64,000 bases of DNA from Kineococcus rhizosphaerae (GTDB lineage: Bacteria; Actinomycetota; Actinomycetes; Actinomycetales; Kineococcaceae), in NCBI RefSeq assembly GCF_003002055.1, contig NZ_PVZF01000003.1, positions 186,001-250,000 on the forward strand. The letters run 5' to 3'. Both the position numbers and the translations under genes were made by a program. Below the pieces are notes generated by a model, which did no database searches, was not told the origin of the DNA, and saw only the letters and a program-made list of their open reading frames with translations. How positions within the stretch are numbered: the first letter of the stretch is position 1; each line of letters opens with the position of its first letter. Positions 8,337-16,829 of the stretch are shown here, piece after piece.

Positions 8337-9215
8337 TCAGCGACCCCAGCCGTCGGCGGCGTGGCTCGCGCCCAGCCGCACGTCGGTGGCGCCGGGGGCG
8401 ATGAACCGGGGGCGCAGGGTCTCCCGGGTCAGGTAGTAGTCGATGTCGAAGTCCTCGTCGCCGGTCAGCGTCCGCCACAGCTTGGCGCGGTTCACCAGTT
8501 CGAGGCGCCCCTCGTTGGCGTCGGTCCAGCCGAACTGCCGGGTCAGTTCGCGGCGCACGCCGTCGCTGTCGATGTCGTCGGTGTTCCACAGCCGCAACTG
8601 CCGGACGGCGGGGTTGAAGCGGATCTTGAACATGTAGCGGGGCACGTCGGAGTCGTTGCGGCGACCGCCGTGCCAGATGCCGTGGTGCAGCAGGACCACG
8701 GTCCCCGCCGGGCAGGTGAGCCGGGTCTGGCCCGCGAGGTTCTGGTAGCGGCCGATCCCGGTCTGGTTGATCCGGCGCAGGTGGGTCCCGGGGACGCTGA
8801 GGGTGCCACCCTGCTCGAGGGTCACCTCGCGGGGGTAGTACATGAGCTGGGCGTCGAACGCGTCCCGTCGCGTGTCGAGGATCGCGTCGCCGTGCATGTT
8901 CTGCGCCTCGCCGCCGTGGGGCGGGCGCACGTGCACGGCGTGGTGGTCGACGTGCGGGGACGGCCCCACCAGGCTCTGGATCGCGCCGGCCACGACGGGC
9001 AGGTCGATGAGTTCGCGGACGAAGCTGCCCTCAGGGAACGCGACGTCGACGGGGGTCCCGTAGGGCACGGGGTCGATCCCGGCGTCGAGGACGTCGACGG
9101 CCCGCCGGTTCAGCTCGTCCGGGACGACGCCCTCGAACGAGATCGCGCCGTGGGAGACGAAGTGCGCCATCTCCACCGACGTCAGGAGGTGCTTGCGGTC
9201 CACCGGAACGGTCAT
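8337..9215 (-). CDS. Phytanoyl-CoA dioxygenase (PhyH) family Fe(II)/2-oxoglutarate oxygenase
   Basis: A 292-residue non-haem iron oxygenase. The facial triad is visible as the HxD in AQNMHGDAILD and the distal His in LLHHGIWHGGRR, with Arg in FKIRFNP placed to bind 2-oxoglutarate. Double-stranded beta-helix features such as the LEQGGTLSVPGTH segment fit PhyH proteins. Start is ATG at 9215 with TAGCGT ending 7 nt upstream, a likely leaderless promoter. It is divergent from an AraC regulator and followed by a small unknown gene, the usual layout of an inducible catabolic PhyH unit. The substrate cannot be inferred. Confidence 0.9.
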   Translation of the reverse strand: MTVPVDRKHLLTSVEMAHFVSHGAISFEGVVPDELNRRAVDVLDAGIDPVPYGTPVDVAFPEGSFVRELIDLPVVAGAIQSLVGPSPHVDHHAVHVRPPHGGEAQNMHGDAILDTRRDAFDAQLMYYPREVTLEQGGTLSVPGTHLRRINQTGIGRYQNLAGQTRLTCPAGTVVLLHHGIWHGGRRNDSDVPRYMFKIRFNPAVRQLRLWNTDDIDSDGVRRELTRQFGWTDANEGRLELVNRAKLWRTLTGDEDFDIDYYLTRETLRPRFIAPGATDVRLGASHAADGWGR

Positions 9216-9222
9216 GGCCCCG

Positions 9223-9228
9223 ACGCTA
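9223..9228 (-). promoter_or_regulatory. Leaderless -10 box of the PhyH gene
   Basis: TAGCGT on the minus strand lies 7 nt before ATG 9215. No Shine-Dalgarno sequence occurs in the gap. Confidence 0.5.
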
Positions 9229-9287
9229 GGCGCGCGCCGGAGGGCCCGTCGTGGCGCAGACCCGACGTCTGCTGGTAGGAAAGCGAC

Positions 9288-10055
9288 GTGCTCGGCGCCG
9301 ACCTGTCCGAACCGCCGCAGGTCGTGGCGCAGGGCCGCAGCGTCCACGGCCGCGACCGCGCGGTGGACGAGTTCGAACTCCCGGACCTGTGGTCGCTGCA
9401 CCTCTACCAGTACGACGCCGACCTCGAGGTCGACGGCACCACCTACCCCGTCACCCCGGGCAGCCTGTCGCTGGTGCGGCCGGCGACCCCCGTGCGGTAC
9501 CGCTACCGCGGCCCGTCCCCGCACCTCTACGCCCACGTGCGCGCCCCCGTGCTGACCACCGGGGGTCCCCGGGCGCTGGTCGTCAGCGCAGGGCCGAACC
9601 TGCCGGTGTTCACCGACCTCATGACCTCGGCCGTCGCGAGCGCGGTGGCGTGCCCGGAGCGGACACGGGCGGACGTGTGGCTGGTGCTGCTGCGCCTGCG
9701 CGACGCCGTCCGGCCCCTGCCGGGGACGCCGGGCCTCGCGGAGAGCTACGTCGCCGCGACCATGTCGTACGTCGAGGCGCACCTGGCCGGGGTGGTCACG
9801 GTCCCGCAGATCGCACGGACCGTCGGCGTCTCGCCCGACCACCTCACGCGCGTGTTCTCGCGCACCACGGGGCAGACGGTCGCCGGGTACGTGCGGCGCC
9901 GGCGCGTCGAGCACGCCGTGCACCTGCTCACGCGGACGACGATGTCCGTCAGCGCGGTGGCCGCCGCGGTGGGCATCCCCGACCTGCAGGCCTTCAACAA
10001 GACGTGCCGGGCCGTGACGGGACGCTCGCCGCGGCGGCTGCGCGAGCAGGGGTGA
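9288..10055 (+). CDS. AraC-family transcriptional regulator
   Basis: A 255-residue regulator starting with GTG at 9288 behind AGGAAAG. The N-terminal half is a cupin-like sensor (FELPDLWSLHLYQYDADLEV, followed by PGSLSLVRPATPVRYRYRG). The C-terminal half has both AraC helix-turn-helix motifs: VTVPQIARTVGVSPDHLTRV and the second around MSVSAVAAAVGIPDLQAFNK, ending in TGRSPRRLREQG. It is divergent from the PhyH gene with a 72-bp shared region and should activate that unit in response to its substrate (inference). Confidence 0.92.
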   Translation: MLGADLSEPPQVVAQGRSVHGRDRAVDEFELPDLWSLHLYQYDADLEVDGTTYPVTPGSLSLVRPATPVRYRYRGPSPHLYAHVRAPVLTTGGPRALVVSAGPNLPVFTDLMTSAVASAVACPERTRADVWLVLLRLRDAVRPLPGTPGLAESYVAATMSYVEAHLAGVVTVPQIARTVGVSPDHLTRVFSRTTGQTVAGYVRRRRVEHAVHLLTRTTMSVSAVAAAVGIPDLQAFNKTCRAVTGRSPRRLREQG

Positions 10056-10086
10056 GGCCGGGGCGCAGCGGCCCCGGGCCCGCGGG

Positions 10087-11625
10087 TCAGGCCTTGTGCT
10101 GCGCTGAGCTGCGCGCCGGGTTGCCCTGCTCCTCGGCCTTGGGGTCCACCAGGTCCTGCTTGGCCGACACGCCCTCGCGGATCCGGCGGCCGATCTCGGC
10201 GTCGACGTGGTCCCAGTAGCCGAAGGCGCGGGTGAGGACGGCGTCGCTCACCCCGTTCAGCAGGTGGCCCACGACGTTGTCGACGAAGCGACCGCGCGCC
10301 GCGTCGTCCATCACGTCGTTCAGGAGGGCGTGGGCCTGACCCCAGTCGTCGTCCTCGGCGTGCTGCTCGTAGGCGGCGCGGACGGGTTCGCCGCCCGCGT
10401 CCCAGCGACCGGTGTGACCGGCGCGCTCGGCGTCGGCGGCAGGCCCCCCGTAGGAGTTCGGCGCGTACACGGGGTCGCCCGGGTTGCTGTACCGCATGGC
10501 CCCGTCCTTGGCGTAGCTGTTGACGGGGGCCTTCGCGTGGTTCACCGGCAGCTGGGCGTAGTTCGCCCCGATGCGGTAGCGGTGCGCGTCGGCGTAGCTG
10601 AACATGCGGCCCAGCAGCATCTTGTCCGGGCTCACCCCGATGCCCGGGACCATGTTCGACGGCTCGAAGGCGGCCTGCTCGATCTCGGCGAAGTAGTTCT
10701 CCGGGTTGCGGTTCAGCGTCAGCTTGCCGACCTCGTGCAGGGGGTAGTCGCTGTGCGGCCACACCTTGGTCACGTCGAAGGGGTTGAACCGGTACCCGGC
10801 GGCGTCCTCGTCCGGCATGAGCTGGACGAACAGGGTCCAGGACGGGAACTCGCCGTCGCGGATGTGCTCGTTCAGGTCACGGATGTGGTAATCGGTGTCG
10901 ATGGAGGCCATCTGGTCGGCCTCGTCCTGCGTGAAGAACTCGTTCCCCTGGTCGGTCTTGAAGGTGTACTTGACCCAGGTGCGCTCGCCCTCGGCGTTGA
11001 TCCACTGGAACGTGTGGGACCCGTAGCCGTTCATGTGCCGCCACGTGCGCGGGATCCCGCGGTCGCCCATGAGCCAGGTGACCTGGTGGGCCGACTCGGG
11101 AGAGAGGGTCCAGAAGTCCCACTGCATGTCGTGGTCGCGCAGGTGGTTGTCGGCGCGGCGCTTCTGGGAACGGATGAAGTCCTGGAACTTCAGCGGGTCC
11201 TTGACGAAGAAGACCGGCGTGTTGTTCCCGACGAGGTCGTAGTTCCCCTCGCTCGTGTAGAACTTCAGCGAGAACCCGCGCGGGTCGCGCCAGGTGTCGG
11301 GGGTGCCGGACTCGCCGGCGACGGTCGAGAAGCGGGCGAGCACAGGGGTCGTGGTGCCCGGCTGGAACAGCGCGGCACGGGTGTGCGCGGACACGTCGCC
11401 CGTCACGCGGAACTCGCCGAAGGCTCCGCCCCCCTTGGCGTGCACGACGCGCTCGGGGACGCGTTCGCGGTTGAACTGGGCCATCTTCTCGATGAGGTAC
11501 GCGTCGTGCAGCAGGATCCCGCCGCCGGGGCCCTGGGTCAGGGAGTGCTCGTCGCTCGCGACGGGGATGCCGGCGTCGTTCGTCGTCGGCGCGCCGGGTG
11601 CGGTGGTTTCCATCTGCTCGGTCAC
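10087..11625 (-). CDS. katA: Monofunctional haem catalase (KatA type)
   Basis: Decomposes hydrogen peroxide to water and oxygen in the cytoplasm. About 512 residues, the small-subunit catalase length. The distal haem His lies in [15 protein letters not shown], the distal Asn region in [16 protein letters not shown], and the proximal Tyr ligand in [18 protein letters not shown] at 11625 is used here; ATG at 11613 is equally possible because neither has a well-spaced ribosome binding site. It follows the DUF4331 gene by 150 bp on the same strand and lies near an AhpD-like gene, so the three may form an oxidative-stress group. The last 20 residues vary in the family. Confidence 0.95.
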   Translation of the reverse strand: MTEQMETTAPGAPTTNDAGIPVASDEHSLTQGPGGGILLHDAYLIEKMAQFNRERVPERVVHAKGGGAFGEFRVTGDVSAHTRAALFQPGTTTPVLARFSTVAGESGTPDTWRDPRGFSLKFYTSEGNYDLVGNNTPVFFVKDPLKFQDFIRSQKRRADNHLRDHDMQWDFWTLSPESAHQVTWLMGDRGIPRTWRHMNGYGSHTFQWINAEGERTWVKYTFKTDQGNEFFTQDEADQMASIDTDYHIRDLNEHIRDGEFPSWTLFVQLMPDEDAAGYRFNPFDVTKVWPHSDYPLHEVGKLTLNRNPENYFAEIEQAAFEPSNMVPGIGVSPDKMLLGRMFSYADAHRYRIGANYAQLPVNHAKAPVNSYAKDGAMRYSNPGDPVYAPNSYGGPAADAERAGHTGRWDAGGEPVRAAYEQHAEDDDWGQAHALLNDVMDDAARGRFVDNVVGHLLNGVSDAVLTRAFGYWDHVDAEIGRRIREGVSAKQDLVDPKAEEQGNPARSSAQHKA

Positions 11626-11775
11626 GACCTCAGCATCCGCGCCGCCGGGACGCCGCGCCACCGGGGAGGACCCGCTCGCAGCCGGCGTCCAGGGAACCGT
11701 CGGGGAGGGTGCGTGACGGGACTGGACTGGACCAGGTCACCTTCGCCCACCCGGAACCACCGACGGGGACGCACC

Positions 11776-12816
11776 TCAGGGCGTCGCGCCGGGGACCGGC
11801 CGGACGTAGGGGAACGTGCTCGAAGGGGCGTGCGGGACCGAACCCCGCCCGAGGCCCAGACCGATCGGGCTGTTCGCGGCCAGGGTGAACACCACGTCGG
11901 CCGCGTCGTCGGTGAGGGTGCGCCCGTTCCAGCCGAGCAGGTCGAAGGACGCGGGTGTCCCCACGGTGTAGGGCAGCACGTCGGGCAGCAGGCGCCCGAC
12001 CAGGCGTTCGGCGTAGGCGGCCGGGTCGGCGGCGGTCCCGTGGGCGGCCACGAACCGGGTGAGCCGCTGCGTGAACGTCGCGGCGTGGGCGGCGCGATCA
12101 CCGGCGGGGGTGCCCTCGTTGAGACGTTCCGCCAGGTCCTCGTCGAGCTGGGCGAGCAACGGGTGGACCACGGGCAGCCCGATCCGGTTGACAGGGTGCC
12201 AGCCGCCGGCGTGGGTGGCCAGCCACGCCACGGCCCACACCCGGATCCGTCCGTCGGCGGCGACGGCGGGCAGCAGCTCGTCGGGCACCTCGAGCACGAG
12301 GGAGTGCACGTCCTGGTCGGCGAACAGGTTGCGGGCCCGGGCGGGGGTCCAGTCGCCGAGGTCGGGCACCGTGCCCTCGTGGACGGCGTGCCCCACGGCG
12401 TGCAGCACGGTCGGCTCGATCCAGAACGGGTCGGCGGCCCGGCCCGCCCACACCCGGACCCCGTCGGCGGTGGCCGAGGCCTCGCCGGTGCGCGCTCGCA
12501 GCAGCACGCTCCCCCCGGCGTGCGGGTCCGTCGCGGCGGCACCGCTGAGAACCTCCAGCTCGAAGGCCTGGGCGCCGTCCTCGGCGCGGTCGTCGAAGGT
12601 GAAGCGGTGGGTCAGGTCCTCCACGGCGTCGCCGTCGAGGTCGACCTCGACCTCGTAGCGGCCCTCGGGGTGCCACCCGGGAACGGGGGCCCGACCGAGG
12701 GAGTGGCAGGTGTTCAGGACCAGCGCGGTGCCGCGCTCGCCGCGGAAGAGGTAGAGGTCGGTGGTGTCCAGGCGCACGTCCTGGCGAGCCTGGGGGGAGT
12801 CGAGGTGGTGGGACAC
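11776..12816 (-). CDS. DUF4331 family protein
   Basis: A 346-residue protein with the characteristic opening SHHLDSPQARQDVRLDTTDLY of DUF4331, followed by a beta-rich body and the typical FFNGR-like block near the end in FDLLGWNGRTLTDDAADVV. Function of the family is unknown; many members are exported, but this one has no signal peptide. Start chosen at GTG 12816 because the family motif begins directly there; an AGG lies about 11 nt upstream. It sits between catalase and an AhpD-like gene on the same strand, hinting at a stress role, but a hairpin after the AhpD-like gene suggests it is transcribed separately. Confidence 0.85.
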   Translation of the reverse strand: MSHHLDSPQARQDVRLDTTDLYLFRGERGTALVLNTCHSLGRAPVPGWHPEGRYEVEVDLDGDAVEDLTHRFTFDDRAEDGAQAFELEVLSGAAATDPHAGGSVLLRARTGEASATADGVRVWAGRAADPFWIEPTVLHAVGHAVHEGTVPDLGDWTPARARNLFADQDVHSLVLEVPDELLPAVAADGRIRVWAVAWLATHAGGWHPVNRIGLPVVHPLLAQLDEDLAERLNEGTPAGDRAAHAATFTQRLTRFVAAHGTAADPAAYAERLVGRLLPDVLPYTVGTPASFDLLGWNGRTLTDDAADVVFTLAANSPIGLGLGRGSVPHAPSSTFPYVRPVPGATP

Positions 12817-12903
12817 GATCGGTGACCTGCCGTTCCTGGTGGGTTCGCGGGTGGTTTCGCGGGTGGGTTCCGGGTGGTGGGGCCGGTTCACGGCGCGACT
12901 GGA

Positions 12904-12937
12904 GCCGGGCACCGGTGCGGGTGCACCGGTACCCGGC
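12904..12937 (-). terminator. Hairpin terminator after the AhpD-like gene
   Basis: Arms 12904-12918 and 12923-12937 pair over 15 bp with one mismatch and a 4-nt loop. It lies 23 bp past the AhpD-like stop codon on the minus strand. No T-tract follows, as is usual at this GC content. Confidence 0.55.
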
Positions 12938-12959
12938 GCCGGGTGGGGAGGCCGGTGGC

Positions 12960-13505
12960 TCAGCGGGCGGCGAGCAGGCGGACCTTGGGGAAGTCCAGGG
13001 GCACCTGGAGAGCGACGTTGACGTAGTTCGTGAACAGGTTGAGCGCGACGTGGGCGATGAGCTCGACGATCTCCTCGTCGTCGAACCCGACGGCGCGCAG
13101 CCTCGTGAAGTCCTCGTCACCGACCTGGGCGCGCTGCTCGACGAGGGCGTGCGCGAAACCGAGCGCGGCGGCCGTGCGGGGGTCCTCGGAGTTCCCGGCC
13201 TGGGCCTGGCTCATCTCGGCGGTGGTGGCACCGGCCTTGCGCCCCAGAGCGGTGTGGGCGGCCAGGCAGTACTCGCAGCTGTTGCGGTCGGCGACCATGA
13301 CGGCGATCTGCTCACCGAGCTTGGCGGGCAGCCGGCCGGCGCCGAGCGCGCCGAAGGCGCCCCACATCATCGTCAGGGCGGCCGGGGAGTTGGCCACCGC
13401 GCGGAACATGGCCGGGGTGACCCCGAAGGCGGCGGTGATGTCGGTGAGCAGCTCCCGGGTCGTACCGGTGGCGTCCTGGGTGGTGATCGAGGCGACGCGC
13501 GACAT
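12960..13505 (-). CDS. AhpD/carboxymuconolactone-decarboxylase-like alkylhydroperoxidase
   Basis: A 181-residue alpha-helical protein of the AhpD-like superfamily. The redox motif CEYCLAAHT supplies Cys77, Cys80 and the relay His84, preceded by the usual EQIAVMVADRNS helix. Such proteins reduce peroxides with electrons from a dihydrolipoyl or thiol partner. ATG at 13505 has GGAAGGAAC 4 nt upstream. It is divergent from a MarR regulator with a shared 125-bp promoter region, so it is the likely target of that regulator. The catalase nearby fits a peroxide-defence role. Confidence 0.9.
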   Translation of the reverse strand: MSRVASITTQDATGTTRELLTDITAAFGVTPAMFRAVANSPAALTMMWGAFGALGAGRLPAKLGEQIAVMVADRNSCEYCLAAHTALGRKAGATTAEMSQAQAGNSEDPRTAAALGFAHALVEQRAQVGDEDFTRLRAVGFDDEEIVELIAHVALNLFTNYVNVALQVPLDFPKVRLLAAR

Positions 13506-13582
13506 GGCGGTTCCTTCCGTCAGGGACTCCCGGGTGCCTCCCGGGAGGTGTGGGATGCGGCCGGCGACCGACCGTTAGGAGT

Positions 13583-13612
13583 ACTATTTGTCTCCAGGGG
13601 CGACGGTGTCAA
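13583..13612 (-). promoter_or_regulatory. Promoter of the AhpD-like gene
   Basis: On the minus strand TTGACA (13612-13607) is followed after 18 bp by AATAGT (13588-13583). The -35 is a perfect consensus. A GGAG-N10-CTCC inverted repeat at 13578-13595 overlaps the -10 and could be the MarR site; its arms are only 4 bp, so this part is weak. Confidence 0.6.
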
Positions 13613-13618
13613 GAGTGT

Positions 13619-13624
13619 TAGGCT
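13619..13624 (+). promoter_or_regulatory. Leaderless -10 box of the MarR gene
   Basis: TAGGCT ends 6 nt before GTG 13631, so transcription would begin at the start codon. No Shine-Dalgarno sequence is present. Confidence 0.55.
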
Positions 13625-13630
13625 CCCAAA

Positions 13631-14290
13631 GTGAACAAGGCGGCCATCTTCGACGCGCTGAGCGAACCGGTCTCCCGCCGCATCACCAGCGGCCTGACGA
13701 GGATCGCCCTGGTCCTGCGCACCCAGGCCTGGCGCGGGGCCGAGCCCGAGGGCGTGACCCCCACCCAGGCGCAGGCCCTGGCCACGTTGCGCGAGAACCC
13801 CGAGGGCATGCGCCTGGCCGAGCTGGCCGCGCAGCTCGGGGTCTCGGCCCCCACCACGAGCGTGCGCGTGAACGCCCTCATCGCCAAGGGCCTCCTCGTG
13901 CGGGAGGCCGGTGCGGACAAGCGCTCGATCCGGCTGCGCCTGAGCCCCGCCGGGGCCGCTCTGCTCGAACGGTCGGCCCGGTGGCCGGACTTCCTCGCCC
14001 GCGCCGTCGACGTCCTGGACGACCGGGAGCAGGAGGACCTGCTGCGTTCCCTGGTCAAGATCGTCCGGACCCTGCAGGTCGAGGGCAACGTCGCCCCTCA
14101 GCGCACCTGCGTCACGTGCAGCCACTTCCGCCCGTACGCCCACCCCGACGGCCCCCTGCCGCACCACTGCGCGTACGTCGACGCCCCCTTCGGCGACCGC
14201 CACCTGCGCCTGGCCTGCCCCGAGCACGAGGACGCACCGGCGCAGGAGCAGGAGCTCAGCTGGCAGCGCTTCACCGAGGGCCCCCGCTGA
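13631..14290 (+). CDS. MarR-family regulator with C-terminal four-cysteine module
   Basis: A 219-residue regulator: MarR winged helix over residues 40-110 (MRLAELAAQLGVSAPTTSVR, then the wing at KRSIRLRLS), dimerisation helices, and an extra C-terminal tail with Cys160, Cys163, Cys180 and Cys196 in CVTCSHF, HHCAYVDAPFGDRHL and ACPEHE. The tail is a known add-on in a MarR subgroup and could bind zinc or sense redox state. Start GTG at 13631 lies 6 nt after TAGGCT. Its divergent partner is an AhpD-like peroxidase with CxxC chemistry, so a thiol/peroxide-responsive repressor is a reasonable guess, not shown. Confidence 0.9.
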   Translation: MNKAAIFDALSEPVSRRITSGLTRIALVLRTQAWRGAEPEGVTPTQAQALATLRENPEGMRLAELAAQLGVSAPTTSVRVNALIAKGLLVREAGADKRSIRLRLSPAGAALLERSARWPDFLARAVDVLDDREQEDLLRSLVKIVRTLQVEGNVAPQRTCVTCSHFRPYAHPDGPLPHHCAYVDAPFGDRHLRLACPEHEDAPAQEQELSWQRFTEGPR

Positions 14291-14330
14291 ACCTCACCGG
14301 CGCGAGGCGTCCGGCCCGGGCGGGTGCGCC

Positions 14331-15359
14331 CTACGCGCTGGCCCGCGGCGTGAACACGTGCTCGACCCGGCGCGAGCCCGGCTCGGCCGGGGCGTCGGGG
14401 CCGAGCGCGGCGATCGCGAGGTCGACGGCGTGCCGGGCGACGAGGTGCCGGTCGGCGGCCAGCGTCGTCAGCTGCGGGGTGACGAAGGTCCCCAGCGACA
14501 ACCCGTCGATCCCGAGCAGGCGCACCTGGTCGGGGACCCGCACCCCGAGCTCGGTGAACGTCGACAGCGCACCGACGGCCAGGATGTCGTTCCAGGCGAA
14601 CACCGCGTCGGGCAGGCCCGCGGCGACGATCCGGCGGGCCGCCGCCCGGCCGGCCTCGACCTCCTGACCGCCGGCGTTGCAGAACTCCGCCGACAGGCCG
14701 CGCGCGGTGAGCGCGTCCGCGATGAGCCGGGCCCGGTCGCTGGTCCGGTGCTCGCCGTCGCCGTCGAGGACGACCACGTGGCGCACCCCCGCCGTCGCGA
14801 GGTGCTCGGCGGCCTCGCGCAGGGCGGGCCGGGGGTCGAGGCGGACCAGGTGCGAGTCCGGCGTCTTCCCGCCGGCCCCGGGGTCGACCGCCACGACCGG
14901 CATCCCGGCCAGCGCCTCCGCCCAGTGCGCGGAGTCGCCGAGGTAGCCCAGGACGGCGTCCACCTGGCCGGCCAGGTCCGACAGGATCCGCCCCGGGTCC
15001 CGGGCGTGCGAGGTGTCGACGAGCACGACGTTCCACCCGAGCTCACCCGCGTAGCGCACCGTGGCGGCGGCGAACTCGGGGGCGTAGGGGTTGGCCAGGT
15101 CAGGCACGACGAGCCCGAGGGTGTCGTGCGCGGCGCGGGCCAGGCCCCGCCCGAACCGGGAGGGCCGGTAGTTCAGCTCCTTCGCCGCGGCCAGGACCCG
15201 CCCCTTCGTGGCGGCGGAGATGCCGTCCATGTCGTTCATGGCGCGGGTCACCGTCTGGCGGGACACGCCCGCCGCGGCGGCGACGTGCTCGATGGTGGCC
15301 CCGACCCGCAGCGTCCTGCGGGCACGACGGGGCGCGTCTTCCTGCTGCTCAGCGGTCAT
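14331..15359 (-). CDS. LacI-family transcriptional regulator (second sugar operon)
   Basis: A 342-residue regulator with a 19-residue basic leader before the helix-turn-helix TIEHVAAAAGVSRQTVTRAM and hinge (YRPSRFGRGLARAAHDTLGL). The effector domain contains VFAWNDILAVGALSTFTELG and VPDQVRLLGIDGLSLGTFV, standard for LacI/GalR. ATG at 15359 is preceded by GGAGGAAC with a good gap. It is divergent from the ABC operon at 15.5-18.7 kb, and a perfect 18-bp palindrome lies between them, making this the probable repressor of that operon. Convergent with the MarR gene, whose stop is 40 bp away. Confidence 0.92.
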   Translation of the reverse strand: MTAEQQEDAPRRARRTLRVGATIEHVAAAAGVSRQTVTRAMNDMDGISAATKGRVLAAAKELNYRPSRFGRGLARAAHDTLGLVVPDLANPYAPEFAAATVRYAGELGWNVVLVDTSHARDPGRILSDLAGQVDAVLGYLGDSAHWAEALAGMPVVAVDPGAGGKTPDSHLVRLDPRPALREAAEHLATAGVRHVVVLDGDGEHRTSDRARLIADALTARGLSAEFCNAGGQEVEAGRAAARRIVAAGLPDAVFAWNDILAVGALSTFTELGVRVPDQVRLLGIDGLSLGTFVTPQLTTLAADRHLVARHAVDLAIAALGPDAPAEPGSRRVEHVFTPRASA

Positions 15360-15407
15360 CGCCGTTCCTCCACTCCGTCACGGACCCGCGACGCATCATC
15401 GCGTGCC

Positions 15408-15437
15408 TTGACAGGTCTCCGTGACCGGTGGCACCGT
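15408..15437 (+). promoter_or_regulatory. Promoter of the second sugar ABC operon
   Basis: TTGACA at 15408-15413 is followed after 18 bp by CACCGT at 15432-15437. The -35 is consensus; the -10 keeps only A2 and T6. The expected start, near 15444, falls just before the operator at 15446-15463. Confidence 0.5.
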
Positions 15438-15445
15438 CCTACCAC

Positions 15446-15463
15446 TCCGTGAGCGCTCACGGA
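15446..15463. promoter_or_regulatory. LacI-family operator, perfect 18-bp palindrome
   Basis: TCCGTGAGCGCTCACGGA is fully self-complementary around a central CG. Its position between the divergent LacI gene and the ABC operon, just after the TTGACA promoter, is what a repressor site needs. Confidence 0.8.
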
Positions 15464-15506
15464 AGCACGGCTCGAAGGTCTCGACGAAGAGAGTGGGCTG
15501 GTTGGA

Positions 15507-16829
15507 TTGCACGTCTCGTCTCACCCGCCGGGGGGCGCCCCCGGTCGATCCCCCTCCCGGCGCGCGTTCCTGCGGGCCGGTCTCGCCGGCGCGGCCGGCG
15601 TCCCGCTGACGGCCGCGGTGGCCGGGTGCGGGTCGGGGACCTCGATCTCCAGCGACCCGAAGGAACTGGTGCTCTGGTACTGGAACCGGTCGATCGCCCC
15701 CAGCCTCCTGGCGAAGGCGGCCCAGCAGATCCCGGGCACCGCCAAGCGCCTGCGGGCCGACGTCATCGGCGGGGCCTTCGACAACAAGCTGCGCACGGGG
15801 TTCGCCGCGCAGGCGTACATCCCCGACATCACGGCGGTCAACTCCAACGCCGCGCTGTACTTCCCCAGCGAGGACCAGTTCGTCAACCTCGACGACTACG
15901 GGGCGCAGGACTTCAAGGACGACTACTACGAGTGGAAGTGGAACCTCGGCCGGACGCCGACGGGCCGCTTCCTGTTCTTCCCCATGGACACCGGCCCGAC
16001 GGGGTTCTTCTACCGCGCGGACCTGTTCGAGGCCGCCGGGATGCCCTCGGCGCCCGAGGACGTCGGCGCCGCCGTCCGCACCTGGGACGACTGGATCGCC
16101 TTCGGCCAGCAGCTGCGCGAGTCCAGCGACGTCGCGCTCGCCACCAACGCCGTCTCGATCTTCAACCAGTACGTCAACGCCTCCCCGGAACGCTTCTTCG
16201 ACAAGGACGACAAACCGTTGTTCCACGAACCCGGGTCGGCGATCCGGGCCGCGTGGGACACCGCGGTCAAGGCGGTCCGGGCCAAGGTCACCCGCAACCT
16301 GCAGATCGAGAACGAGCAGAACGCCGCGTGGAACTCCGGCAAGCTCGGCGCCAACATCGAGGGCGCGTGGTGGATGAAGGTCCTCAGCGACACGACCCCC
16401 GACCTGGCCGGGAAGTGGCGCATCGCCCAGCAGCCCGGCCTGCCGGGCAACTCCGGCGGCTCGTTCCTCGCCGTCCCCAAGACGTGCAAGGACCCCGCGG
16501 CGGCCCTGGCCTTCGCCCGCTGGCTCACGCTGCCGGAGAACCAGGCCCAGTCCTACAACGAGGTCCAGCTCTTCCCCTCGGCCCCCGGGGCGTTCACCGC
16601 CGGCATGGCCGACTCCGGCGGGTTCTTCGGCGACCAGGACCCCCTGGCGTTCTTCAGCACCGCCGCCGAGAACGTCCCCACGACGTTCATCAGCACCTAC
16701 GAGAAGCAGGTCGAAGCCTTCCGCGACCAGCTGCGCGTCGTGGAGTCCGCCGGCAAGGACCCCGACCAGGCGTGGGACGACGCGGTCACAGCCGTGGACA
16801 AGATCCTCAAGAAGCGAGGGGTGATCTGA
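15507..16829 (+). CDS. Extracellular sugar-binding lipoprotein (ABC SBP, Tat signal)
   Basis: A 440-residue solute-binding protein. The signal contains the twin-arginine motif SRRAFLRAG, a hydrophobic stretch and the lipobox VAGC, so it should be a Tat-exported lipoprotein. Later features include FFPMDTGPTGFFYRADLFEA and EGAWWMKVLSD, characteristic of sugar-binding family 1. No ATG or GTG is suitably placed: TTG at 15507 is the best start, although its ribosome binding site is weak, so the exact N-terminus is uncertain. It overlaps the next permease gene by one base (TGATG). The substrate is unknown, presumably a sugar or oligosaccharide sensed by the divergent LacI protein. Confidence 0.9.
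   Translation: MHVSSHPPGGAPGRSPSRRAFLRAGLAGAAGVPLTAAVAGCGSGTSISSDPKELVLWYWNRSIAPSLLAKAAQQIPGTAKRLRADVIGGAFDNKLRTGFAAQAYIPDITAVNSNAALYFPSEDQFVNLDDYGAQDFKDDYYEWKWNLGRTPTGRFLFFPMDTGPTGFFYRADLFEAAGMPSAPEDVGAAVRTWDDWIAFGQQLRESSDVALATNAVSIFNQYVNASPERFFDKDDKPLFHEPGSAIRAAWDTAVKAVRAKVTRNLQIENEQNAAWNSGKLGANIEGAWWMKVLSDTTPDLAGKWRIAQQPGLPGNSGGSFLAVPKTCKDPAAALAFARWLTLPENQAQSYNEVQLFPSAPGAFTAGMADSGGFFGDQDPLAFFSTAAENVPTTFISTYEKQVEAFRDQLRVVESAGKDPDQAWDDAVTAVDKILKKRGVI

Noticed and set aside
12838-12884. Repeated GGTTCGCGGGTG-like words before the DUF4331 gene.
   Set aside because: Imperfect and G-rich, with no palindromic or spaced structure; probably simple-sequence drift.
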